A model generated the notes under the pieces. The model worked only from the letters and a program-made list of their open reading frames with translations, made no database searches and had not been told where the DNA came from. A stretch of 64,000 bases of DNA from Amblyomma americanum (taxonomy: Eukaryota; Arthropoda; Arachnida; Ixodida; Ixodidae): assembly GCF_052857255.1 (NCBI RefSeq), contig NC_135504.1, positions 138,769,121 to 138,833,120 on the forward strand, in the 5' to 3' direction. The position numbers were made by a program, and so were the translations under genes. Positions 20,314 through 30,055 of the stretch are shown in pieces (within the stretch, counting starts at the first letter, position 1; each line of letters starts with the position of its first letter).

Positions 20314-22723
20314 TTATATAGACTTCAGAATCTTCTGCAATCTTTTCACGTAGATAGGATGTAGCGTGCCCTGACTCTTGTTTAGCGTGTTGGCCGTTGT
20401 CTGGATGATTAGGGATTCTAGATGAAGTCTTGCAGATAGGTTTCTTTCCGTCGCCAAGATTTCCACCTCATCCCAGCCAATCTCGTGGCCAGTGGACAGC
20501 ACGTGCTCTGCAACTGCATTTTTTGCTGCGCGCTTGTTTCTGACGTCGCCCTGGTGCTCCTTCATGCGCCGCTGGAAGTTCCCGGTTTCCCCAATGTAGA
20601 CGGAGGGGCAGTCGCTGCAAGGGATCGTATAAACAACGCCAGGGAACTTGGCACGTGGTAGCGGGTCCTTCACGTTGACCACATCGGCTCGCAGTTTGCT
20701 AGTTGGCACGTGTGCAATGTGCACTTCGCGTTTACGGAAAATCCTAGAAAGGGCCCCGCTGATCTGACGCACGTAGGGAATCGCAGCACGTTTTATCTTT
20801 TTTGTCAGCTGTTGTGCTCCTCGTGTGTAGGTGGCTTTCTTGGTGACTTTGCTGGTAAAATTTCAAGGGTAGCCGTTTCGCTCAAGATCGTGCTGTATAA
20901 GCTTCATCTCGTTGCCAAGGCTGACCGGGTCGGAACAGATGTTTTTAGCACGGTTGACAAGTGACGCAACCACTGAACGCTTGTGAGCCGTAGGATGAGC
21001 GGAATCAAAATCCAGGTATCTCCCCGTGTGCGTTGCTTTTCGGAAGACGCTGAAGGCTAACCAATGCGCATCACGTTTGACGAGCACATCCAAGAACGGG
21101 ATCATGCCGTTCGCTTCCTTTCCAAAGTGAAATTTATGGATGGCTCTACGGCATTCAGGTGTTCAAGGAAGCTGTGAATGTGCTGCTTGTTTAAAATGCA
21201 AAAGCAGTCATCAACATACCTCAGAAACACCTTTGGACGATGTGTGAACGAGTTCAGGGCTTTCTGTTCAATAGACTCCATTGTCAGGTTGGCAGCCGTG
21301 ACTGAAATGGACGCTCCGATTGCGGTTCCGACGATCTGCTTGTACACTGTGCCGTTGTAAGAAAAATACGTATTGGCTAAGCAGAAATGAAGCAATTCGC
21401 TGATCTCGCTGACGTTCAACGGCGTGCGATCGGGAAATGAGGGGTCGCTTTTTATGAGCTCCTTGCAGGTTTCCACAGCAAGATCGACCGGAACACTTGT
21501 GAACAGGGAACATACATCAAAGGACACGAGCACATCGCTTTCTTCGAGGACGACATCCTTGACTTTTTCAATAAAGTCTTGCGAATTCTTGATGTGCGTC
21601 GCTGTTTGTCCCACCAACGGAGCCAACACTTTGTGCAGATAACCGGATAGACGGAAAAGAGGCGACCTGGTGAAATCCACGATTGGCCTTAGCGGAGTAC
21701 CACTTTTGTGAATTTTCGGCAAGCCATATATTGCCGGAGCGGATCCGTTAGTGCAAAGAAGCCTGTAGTACAGTTTTCTTTGAGAAGGCGGAAGACCACT
21801 GAATATGTCAGACAGGATCACTTGCAAGCGGGACTGTATTTTGGACGTAGGGTCCTTACTGAGCTTGCAGTAGGTTGTCGCGTCCTCGAGCATCTCTGAT
21901 ATTTTGAGTGGTACGCAGACCGGTCAAGCACAGCAGTCACATTTCCTTTGTCTGCGGGCAGAATTGCAATATCTTCCTTCTTTCTCAGCGACTCGAGGGC
22001 CTTCCGTTCACCTTCGGAAAGAATGTGCTCATGGTGCTGTTTCCGCATTCCTTTAAGAACACCGATCGCATTCATTCTGACATCTTCTTGTACGTCTTTA
22101 TCAAGAAGACTAATGGCTCTTTCCACAGCGCAAATCATCTTCCGCGTATCCGGCGGCTTCCCCTGATTGAAATTCAAGCCTCGGCTTAGCACCATTTCTT
22201 CGGTGGCACTCATGGTGTACGACGACAAGTTTTTAACCTTGAAGACTGGTCCTCTAGACTCGTTCCTTTTTTCCCCCAGCAAAGTGCATAGTTTGCTTCT
22301 TTGCGAAACTTCGTGCTTTTCTGTTGTGCACCTCGCTTCTTGGTTGGCAGCTAGTTGTACCTCCGCGTAGATTTCTGGCATGCGGAACTCTAGTTGCCGC
22401 TTCGCAAAGAAAGCCTCCTGTTGTAGGCGCTTCAAGGTGCACTTACATTCATCGATGCGGGCTTGTACAAGCTGTCGCTCTGCCTTCGTCACGACGTGGC
22501 GTCCAAAGGCGGTGTTCACAGGTCGACGAAGCTTCAGTGATCTTGGGGTCACGTTGTTCGATTTGCACTCCAGGCTGAAGCGCAAGTGGGTGCTGAAGGC
22601 TGCTAGGCGTGCAGAGAGGCTTATGAAGCGCCTTATTCCTGTGACAGCTTGTTGACCAAATTGATGGCGAATATCTACATAGTCCAAGGTTCGACGGAAC
22701 ACCGTCTGGTCAGGGCGAAGCAT
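20314..22723 (-). pseudogene. Penelope-like reverse transcriptase/GIY-YIG protein, copy 1, frameshifted
   Basis: The ATG at 22723 begins MLRPDQTVFRRTLDYVD. The N-terminal half runs to about 21900, then the frame shifts twice (near 21890 and 21110). The reverse transcriptase shows ILPADKGNVTAVLDRS, GLPKIHKSGTPLRPIVDF, VSFDVCSLFTSVPVDLA and the catalytic LRYVDDCFCIL. A stop near 20863 precedes the GIY-YIG endonuclease (VVYTIPCSDCPSVYIGETGNF, RRMKEHQ, ESLIIQTTANTLNK). Two frameshifts and one stop make it non-functional. Confidence 0.88.
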
Positions 22724-22780
22724 GATTTATTCACTTTTTAAATGAAAATTGGGTCACTGACCAAGTCGAAAGATGAAAAA

Positions 22781-22828
22781 TGACGTTTCGGGTCCCATAC
22801 GGGGCCCTTGTTCACAATGAGGCTGTCA
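22781..22828 (-). ncRNA. Hammerhead-like fold in the 5' pseudo-LTR, copy 1
   Basis: Identical to the motif at 20251-20298, including the non-canonical UUGUGAA in place of CUGANGA. Confidence 0.35.
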
Positions 22829-23004
22829 CAGAAGAAGGAATGGTTATATACGCTTCAGAATCTTCTGCAATCTTTTCACGTAGATAGGATGTAGCGTGCC
22901 CTGATTCTTGTTTAGCGTGTTGGCCGTTGTCTGGATGATTAGGGATTCTAGATGAAGTCTTGCAGATAGGTTTCTTTCCGTCGCCAAGATTTCCAACTGA
23001 TATG

Positions 23005-23285
23005 AAGTGATATGAACTTGGTATCTTGTACGAGCTGACCACTCCGTGGAGCATGAAACATATCACTCGGTATGCAGTCGTCTCGTGCTCTGCACGTGGC
23101 GCACCATTTCCTGGCTTGTCTCTGATCCAAAAAACCACGTCGGACTTCCGATCATATATGCACTTCGGCTTTATTGCTGCTTTATTGATTATTAATGAAG
23201 CCATGTGCTGTTCGTGGCTGAGAAGAGAAGCGTCCTGAATTAGCCCTTTCATGGCGTTACTCATTCCAGAAGAAGTTGAGCTGGG
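23005..23285 (-). pseudogene. P-type transposase, central exon
   Basis: The minus strand encodes MKGLIQDASLLSHEQHMASL, KPKCIYDRKSDVVF and ICFMLHGVVSSYKIPSSYHF, then is cut by the Penelope-like insertion. This region precedes the catalytic domain in P/THAP9 transposases. A possible splice acceptor (TTGGTCCCAG) ends at about 23286. The frame that appears to continue into 22812 is pseudo-LTR sequence, not transposase. Confidence 0.78.
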
Positions 23286-23591
23286 ACCAACGTAACGCTG
23301 CAGTGCGCACTTATGTGGCAGTGTTAGCAGAATAGTACGGGCATGATTATAACACTTGGGCGAAATAAATCGCCATATGACGTAATCTCTGATTACTTCT
23401 TCGGGATAATACTGGAGTTACTACTTATATCTGTCGATTTGGTGAAGCAGGAAGACAGCCTTTTTCTCCCCTTTTTCAGCGTTTGAAGCAACATTTTTAA
23501 GAGATGAGGAGTATGTGGATACCACCTTCCTTTATGCTTCTAGTTGCTGCTGTGCTTTTGAGACCTTGGAGCGATATTACGCTACCTGTGA

Positions 23592-23815
23592 ACGAAGCCT
23601 CGCTGTCATTAAAAGGCATCGGCTAGCCCGCTTCGCATCGTTGTTTGTAGTTTGCGTGCATAAAGTAGCCATCGGCTTGGTTTCACCTTGCGGCGACTCT
23701 AACAAAGCATGCTCGCAATCTTCCGGCTCGGCCTTTCGTTTTGCTGGCTTCCTGGAAGGAGCAGTGTCTCTGACCTTTAGGGTCCTGCGTGCATTCTTCT
23801 CGCTGGGCGCTAGGT
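23592..23815 (-). pseudogene. Possible middle exon of the P-type transposase
   Basis: This open minus-strand stretch is Lys/Arg-rich (SEKNARRTLKVRDTAPSRKP and onward) and ends at a donor-like CACAG|GTAGCG. It follows the THAP exon, where related proteins have a basic linker. I do not recognise conserved motifs, and the exon limits are inferred from splice-like sites only. Confidence 0.4.
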
Positions 23816-23822
23816 AAGAAGG

Positions 23823-24086
23823 TTACCCTTGACATACAGCTGGAACCTCACCGGAAACCAGTTTTCTTATTTTAGAATCACTTACGTAATCACTCGCCAA
23901 GAAATGCTTGCTGCAAGCTGTAGTCGAGGGTGATTTGTCATTATAATGATGAGATTTTACCGAGAAATGTTTTTTTTGCCATTTGGTGCACGGTTCCTGA
24001 TCAACTGAAAACCGGTGAAACGACACACCGGGAGTCTTTCCGGACCACGACTGACAAAACGGCACACAACAGTACACCATAGCCAC
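23823..24086 (-). CDS. THAP zinc-finger exon of the P-type transposase
   Basis: The ATG at 24086 starts MAMVYCCVPFCQSW. The C2CH pattern of a THAP domain is visible: the Cys pair in YCCVPFC, GVSFHRFS, a Trp in KWQKKHF, then ACSKHF and the terminal KLVSGEVPAV (equivalent of the AVPTIF box). THAP domains give P-type transposases their sequence-specific DNA binding. A TAA at 23823-23825 closes the frame; a spliced form would have to leave just before it. Together with the pieces at 23005-23285 and 18652-20155 this forms one interrupted gene on the minus strand. Confidence 0.85.
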   Translation of the reverse strand: MAMVYCCVPFCQSWSGKTPGVSFHRFSVDQEPCTKWQKKHFSVKSHHYNDKSPSTTACSKHFLASDYVSDSKIRKLVSGEVPAVCQG

Positions 24087-24569
24087 ATTATAGATGAGCG
24101 AAGCTTCTCCACTTCACAAGTTTGTGAGATGAGTATTCATGAGAAGTCCGACGCGGAAACTTACTGGGGAAGGTGACCTTGTCAGCATGGCGAGCGAAGC
24201 ATGAGGCAGGCGTACAGATGACTTCATGTGGCAAGTCTTTCGTTCACACGTTTAAACACAGCGACAAAACCAACAAGGAAAAAAAATGGGCCCACGCGCG
24301 TGGCGACTTGCTGCTCAAAACCTGCTCCGGCGCCCCCGCAACAAGGGTTGGCTCGGTGCGCCCTCCCGCAGAGATCAGCGGTGGAGCAGCGCAGAAAAAA
24401 ATGCATTGTCCCGTTGGCGCCTGCTCAGGCCGTAAGGAGGGAGCGAAAGCGCGCGTCAAGACCGGCAGTGGTTACGTGTAACATGTATCCAGGCGCAAGA
24501 GCAAGGAATGCTACCTGTAGTCAGTTAACAAATGCTGATTCTCATTTCTTCGAATACAGCCAAGTAGCT
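24087..24569. other. 5' flank of the P-type transposase
   Basis: No gene is recognisable. The stretch presumably holds the promoter and terminal repeat of the P-type element, but I could not identify the latter. Confidence 0.4.
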
Positions 24570-24581
24570 AATAAGGCCTCG
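24570..24581. repeat. Target-site duplication, left, of the complex Penelope-like insertion
   Basis: AATAAGGCCTCG matches AATAATGCCTCG at 30044-30055 with one mismatch, so 24582-30043 probably entered as one event. Confidence 0.65.
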
Positions 24582-24631
24582 ATTTATTCACAAATGAAAA
24601 TTGGGTCACTGACCAAGTCGAAAGATGAAAA

Positions 24632-24679
24632 ATGACGTTTCGGGTCCCATACGGGGCCCTTGTTCACAATGAGGCTGTC
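24632..24679 (-). ncRNA. Hammerhead-like fold in the pseudo-LTR, copy 2
   Basis: Same hairpin plus GAAACGUC as at 20251-20298, with UUGUGAA where CUGANGA is expected. Confidence 0.35.
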
Positions 24680-24695
24680 ACAGAAGAAGGAATGG

Positions 24696-27107
24696 TTATA
24701 TACGCTTCAGAATCTTCTGCGATCTTTTCACGTAGATAGGATGTAGCGTGCCCTGATTCTTGTTTAGCGTGTTGGCCGTTGTCTGGATGATTAGGGATTC
24801 TAGATGAAGTCTTGCAGATAGGTTTCTTTCCGTCGCCAAGATTTCCACCTCATCCCAGCCAATCTCGTGGCCAGTGGACAGCACGTGCTCTGCAACTGCA
24901 TTTTTTGCTGCGCGCTTGTTTCTGACGTCGCCCTGGTGCTCCTTCATGCGCCGCGGGAAGTTCCCGATTTCCCCAATGTAGACGGAGGGGCAGTCGCTGC
25001 AAGGGATCCTATAAACAACGCCAGGGAACTTGGCACGTGGTAGCGGGTCCTTCACGTTGACCACATCGGCTCGCAGTTTGCTAGTTGGCACGTGTGCAAT
25101 GTGCACTTCGTGTTGACTGAAAATCCTAGAAAGGGCCTCGCTGATCTGACGCACGCAGGGAATCGCAGCACGTTTTATCTTTTTTGTCAGCTGTTGTGGT
25201 CCTCATGTGTAGGTGGCTTTCTTGGTGACTTTGCTGGTAAAATTTCTAGGGTAGCCGTTTCGCTCAAGATCGTGCTTTATAAGCTTCATCTCGTTGCCAA
25301 GGCTGACCGGGTCGGAACAGATGTTTTTAGCACGGTTGACAAGTGACGCAACCACTGAACGCTTGTGAGCCGTAGGATGAGCGGAATCAAAATCCAGGTA
25401 TCTCCCTGTGTGCGTTGCTTTTCGGAAGACGCTGAAGGCTAACCGATGCGCATCACGTTTGACGAGCACATCCAAGAACGGGATCATGCCGTTCGCTTCC
25501 TCTTCCAAACTGAAATTTATGGATGGCTCTACGGCATTCAGGTGTTCAAGGAAGCTGTGAATGTGCTGCTTGTTTAAAATGCAAAAGCAGTCATCAACAT
25601 ACCTCAGAAACACCTTTGGACGATGTGTGAACGAGTTCAGGGCTTTCTGTTCAATAGACTCCATTGTCAGGTTGGCAGCCGTGACTGAAATGGACGCTCC
25701 CATTGCGGTTCCGAAGATCTGCTTGTACACTGTGCCGTTGTAAGAAAAATACGTGTTGGCTAAGCAGAAATGAAGCAATTCGCTGATCACGCTGACGTTC
25801 AACGGCGTGCGATCGGGAAATGAGGGGTCGCTTTTTATGAGCTCCTTGCAGGTTTCCACAGCAAGATCGACCGGGACACTTGTGAACAGGGAACATACAT
25901 CTAAGGACACGAGCACATCGCTTTCTTCGAGGACGACATCCTTGACTTTTTCAATAAAGTCTTGCGAATTCTTGATGTGCGTCGCTGTTTGTCCCACCAA
26001 CGGAGCCAATACTTTGTGCAGATAACCGGATAGACGGAAAAGAGGCGACCTGGTGAAATCCACGATTGGCCTTAGTGGAGTACCACTTTTGTGAATTTTC
26101 GGCAAGCCATATATTGCCGGAGCGGATCCGTTAGTGCAAAGAAGCCTGTAGTACAGCTTTCTTTGAGAAGGCGGAAGACCACTGAATATGTCAGACAGGA
26201 TCACTTGCAAGCGGGACTGTATTTTGGACGTAGGGTCCTTACTGAGCTTGCAGTAGGTTGTCGCGTCCTCGAGCATCTCTGACATTTTTGAGTGGTACGC
26301 AGACCGGTCAAGCACAACAGTCACATTTCCTTTGTCTGCGGGCAGAATTGCAATATCTTCCTTCTTTCTCAGCGACTCGAGGGCCTTCCGTTCACCTTCG
26401 GAAAGAATGGGCTCATGGTGCTGTTTCCGCATTGCTTTAAGAACACCGATCGCATTCATTCTGACATCTTCTTGTACGTCTTTATCAAGAAGACAAATGG
26501 CTCTTTCCACAGCGCAAATCATCTTCCGCGTATCCGGCGGCTTCCTCTGACTGAAATTCAAGCCTCGGCTTAGCACCATTTCTTCGGTGGCACTCATGGT
26601 GTACGACGACAAGTTTTTAACCTTGAAGACTGGTCCTCTAGACTCGTTCCTTTTTTCCCCCAGCAAAGTGCATAGTTTGCTTCTTTGCGAAACTTCGTGC
26701 TTTTCTGTTGTGCGCCTCGCTTCTTGGTTGGCAGCTAGTTGTACCTCCGCGTAGATTTCTGGCATGCGGAACTCTAGTTGCCGCTTCGCAAAGAAAGCCT
26801 CCTGTTGTAGGCGCTTCAAGGTGCACTTACATTCATCGATGCGGGCTTGTACAAGCTGTCGCTCTGCCTTCGTCACGACGTGGCGTCCAAAGGCGGTGTT
26901 CACAGGTCGACGAAGCTTCAGTGATCTTGGGGTCACGTTGTTCGATTTGCACTCCAGGCTGAAGCGCAAGTGGGTGCTGAAGGCTGCTAGGCATGCAGAG
27001 AGGCTTATGAAGCGCCTTATTCCTGTGACAGCTTGTTGACCAAATTGATGGCGAATATCTACATAGTCCAAGGTTCGACGGAACACCGTCTGGTCAGGGC
27101 GAAGCAT
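24696..27107 (-). pseudogene. Penelope-like RT/GIY-YIG protein, copy 2, single nonsense codon
   Basis: The ATG at 27107 begins MLRPDQTVFRRTLDYVD and the frame is open for 634 codons. It covers the N-terminal region, the reverse transcriptase (GLPKIHKSGTPLRPIVDF, LDVCSLFTSVPVDL, LRYVDDCFCIL) and the thumb. It meets one TGA at 25203-25205, where copy 3 has CGA. After that stop the same frame continues through the whole GIY-YIG endonuclease (PCSDCPSVYIGE, RRMKEHQ) to 24696. Full length would be about 803 residues. It is the least damaged complete Penelope copy in the window. Confidence 0.88.
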
Positions 27108-27159
27108 GATTTATTCACAAATGAAAATTGGGTCACTGACCAAGTCGAAAGACGAAAAA

Positions 27160-27207
27160 TGACGTTTCGGATCCCATACGGGGCCCTTGTTCACAATGAG
27201 GCTGTCA
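27160..27207 (-). ncRNA. Hammerhead-like fold in the shared pseudo-LTR between copies 2 and 3
   Basis: Same structure as at 20251-20298, with one change in the hairpin stem (GGGAUCC instead of GGGACCC). Confidence 0.33.
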
Positions 27208-27222
27208 CAGAAGAAGGAATGG

Positions 27223-29166
27223 TTATGTACGCTTCAGAATCTTCTGCAATCGTTTCACGTAGATAGGATGTAGCGTGCCCTGATTCTTGTTTAGCGTGTT
27301 GGCCGTTGTCTGGATGATTAGGGATTCTAGATGAAGTCTTGCAGATAGGTTTCTTTCCGTCGCCAAGATTTCCACCTCATCCCAGTCAATCTCGTGGCCA
27401 GTGGACAGCACGTGCTCTGCAACTGCATTTTTTTTTGCTGCGCGCTTGTTTCTGACGTCGCCCTGGTGCTCCTTCATGCGCCGCTGGAATTTCCCGGTTT
27501 CCCCAATGTAGACGGAGGGGCAGTCGCTGCAAGGGATCCTATAAACAACGCCAGAGAAATTGGCACGTGGTAGCGGGTCCTTCACGTTGACCACATTGGC
27601 TCGCAGTTTGCTAGTTGGCACGTGTGCAATGTGCACTTCGTGTTTACGGAAAATCCTAGAAAGGGCCTCGCTGATCTGACGCACGTAGGTAATCGCAGCA
27701 CGTTTTATCTTTTTTGTCAGCTGTGCTCCTCGTGTGTAGGTGGCTTTCTTGGTGACTTTGCTGGTAAAATTTCTAGGGTAGCCGTTTCGCTCAAGATCGT
27801 GCTGTATAAGCTTCATCTCGTTGCCAAGGCTGACCGGGTCGGAACAGATGTTTTTAGCACGGTTGACAAGTGACGCAACCACTGAACGCTTGTGAGCCGT
27901 AGGATGAGCGGAATCAAAATCCAGGCATCTCCCCGTGTGCGTTGATTTTCGGAAGACGCTGAAGGCTAACTGATGCGCATCACGTTTCACGAGCACATCC
28001 AAGAACGGGATCATGCCGTTCGCTTCCTCTTCCAAAGTGAAATTTATGGATGGCTCTACGGCATTCAGGTGTTCAAGGAAGCTGTAAAGGTGCTGCTTGT
28101 TTAAAATGCAAAAGCAGTCATCAACATACCTCAGAAACACCTTTGGACGATGTGTGAACGAGTTCAGGGCTTTCTGTTCAATAGACTCCATTGTCAGGTT
28201 GGCAGCCGTGACTGAAATGGACGCTCCCATTGCGGTTCCGAAGATCTGCTTGTACACTGTGCCATTGTAAGAAAAATACGTATTGGCTAAGCAGAAATGA
28301 AGCAATTCGCTGATCTCGCTGACGTTCAACGGCGTGCGATCGGGAAATGAGGGGTCGCTTTTTATGAGCTCCTTGCAGGTTTCCACAGCAAGATCGACCG
28401 GGACACTTGTGAACAGGGAACATATATCAAAGGACACGAGCACATCGCTTTCTTCGAGGACAACATCCTTGACTTTTTCAATAAAGTCTTGCGAATTCTT
28501 GATGTGCGTCGCTGTTTGTCCCACCAACGGAGCCAACACTTTGTGCAGATAACCGGATAGACGGAAAAGAGGCGACCTGGTGAAATCCACGATTGGCCTT
28601 AGCGGAGTACCACTTTTGTGAATTTTCGGCAAGCCATATATTGCCAGAGCGGATCCGTTAGTGCAAAGAAGCCTGCAGTACAGCTTTCTTTGAGAAGGCG
28701 GAAGACCACTGAATATGTCAGGCAGGATCACTTGCAAGCGGGACTGTATTTTGGACGTAGGGTCCTTACTGAGCTTGCAGTAGGTTGTCGCGTCCTCGAG
28801 CATCTCTGACATTTTTGAGTGGTACGCAGACCGGTCAAGCACAACAGTCACATTTCCTTTGTCTGCGGGCATAATTGCAATATCTTCCTTCTTTCTCAGC
28901 GACTGGAGGGCCTTCCGTTCACCTTCGGAAAGAATGTGCTCATGGTGCTGTTTCCGCATTCCTTTAAGAACACCGATCGCATTCATTCTGACATCTTCTT
29001 GTACGTTTTTATCAAGAAGACAAATGGCTCTTTCCACAGCGCAAATCATCTTCCGCGTATCCGGCGGCTTCCCCTGATTGAAATTCAAGCCTCGGCTTAG
29101 CACCATTTATTCGGTGGCACTCATGGTGTACGACGACAAGTTTTTAACCTTGAAGACTGGTCCTCT
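27223..29166 (-). pseudogene. Penelope-like RT/GIY-YIG protein, copy 3, N-terminally truncated
   Basis: The frame is open for 627 codons from MVLSRGLNF at 29106 to 27223. It includes the complete reverse transcriptase with YVDD and the complete GIY-YIG domain with no internal stop. An extra Lys codon sits in an A-rich run (AAKKNAVAEH). Just upstream a TAA (29107-29109) replaces a Glu codon. The N-terminal portion is then lost at the inversion junction near 29186. The catalytic domains look intact, but the protein start is gone. Confidence 0.87.
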
Positions 29167-29186
29167 AGACTCGTTCCTTTTTTCCC

Positions 29187-30043
29187 CCTGGATTTTGATT
29201 CCGCTCATCCTACGGCTCACAACCGTTCAGTGGTTGCGTCACTTCTCAACCGTGCTAAAAACATCTGTTCCGACCCGGTCAGCCTTGGCAACGAGATGAA
29301 GCTTATACAGCACGATCTTGAGCAAAACGGCTACCCTAGAAATTTTACCAGCAAGATCACCAAGAAAGCCACCTACACACGAGGAGCACAACAGCTGACA
29401 AAAAAGATAAAACGTGCTGCGATTCCCTACGTGCGTCAGATCAGCGAGGCCCTTTCTAGGATTTTCCGTAAACACGAAGTGCACATTGCACACGTGCCAA
29501 CTAGCAAACTGCGAGCCGATGTGGTCGACGTGAAGGACCCGCTACCACGTGCCAAGTTCCCTGGCGTTGTCTACATTGGGGAAACCCTCCGTCTACATTG
29601 GGGAAACCGGGAACTTCCAGCGGCGCATGAAGGAGCACCAGGGCGACGTCAGAAACAAGCGCGCAGCAAAAAAAAATGCAGTTGCAGAGCACGTGCTGTC
29701 CACTGGCCACGAGATTGGCTGGAATGAGGTGGAAATCTTGGCGACGGAAAGAAACCTATCTGCAAGACTTCATCTAGAATCCCTAATCATCCAGACAACG
29801 GCCAACACGCTAAACAAGAATCAGGGCACGCTACATCCTATCTACGTGAAAAGATTGCAGAAGATTCTGAAGCGTATATAACCATTCCTTCTTCTGTGAC
29901 AGCCTCATTGTGAACAAGGGCCACGTATGGGACTCGAAACGTCATTTTTCATTTTTCGACTTGGTCAGTGACCCAATTTTCATTTGTGAATAAATCATGC
30001 TTCGCCCTGACCAGACGGTGTTCCGTCGAACCATGGACTATAT
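29187..30043 (+). pseudogene. Inverted partial Penelope-like copy (thumb, GIY-YIG, pseudo-LTR)
   Basis: In plus orientation the sequence resumes at the end of the reverse transcriptase (DFDSAHPTAH), runs through NRAKNICSDPVSLGNEMKLI and into the GIY-YIG domain. A local duplication of GTCTACATTGGGGAAAC near 29571-29610 breaks the frame. It resumes VYIGETGNFQRRMKEHQ and ends at 29881 with the normal C-terminus, followed by the pseudo-LTR. Confidence 0.85.
29896..29944 (+). ncRNA. Hammerhead-like fold in the inverted copy
   Basis: Plus-strand version of the repeated motif, with two stem changes (GGGCCAC and GGGACUC). GAAACGUC and UUGUGAA are both retained. Confidence 0.3.
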
Positions 30044-30055
30044 AATAATGCCTCG
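30044..30055. repeat. Target-site duplication, right, of the complex Penelope-like insertion
   Basis: AATAATGCCTCG pairs with 24570-24581, one mismatch. Confidence 0.65.

Larger units (their letters stand above)
20156..23004 (-). mobile_element. Penelope-like element copy 1, inserted in the P-type transposase
   Basis: The element is bounded by AAGTGATAT (20147-20155 and 23005-23013), a probable target duplication. On the minus strand it has a partial upstream pseudo-LTR (22680-22998) that repeats the 3' end of the coding region, then a reverse transcriptase and GIY-YIG reading frame, then the 3' pseudo-LTR (20156-20440). Retroelements of this family carry an endonuclease unlike that of LINEs. 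Confidence 0.85.
24582..30043 (-). mobile_element. Complex Penelope-like insertion: two tandem copies plus an inverted 5' piece
   Basis: Reading the minus strand from right to left there is an inverted partial copy (29187-30043, plus orientation), a 5'-truncated copy (27108-29186), then a further head-to-tail copy (24582-27107). The tandem copies share the pseudo-LTR around 27060-27240. An inverted upstream fragment and head-to-tail dimers are known hallmarks of Penelope elements. Matching flanks at both outer ends support a single insertion. Confidence 0.82.

Noticed and set aside
22812..23264. A 150-residue protein mixing transposase and unknown sequence
   Set aside because: The first half is P-type transposase. 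The second half is out-of-frame Penelope pseudo-LTR, joined by the insertion.
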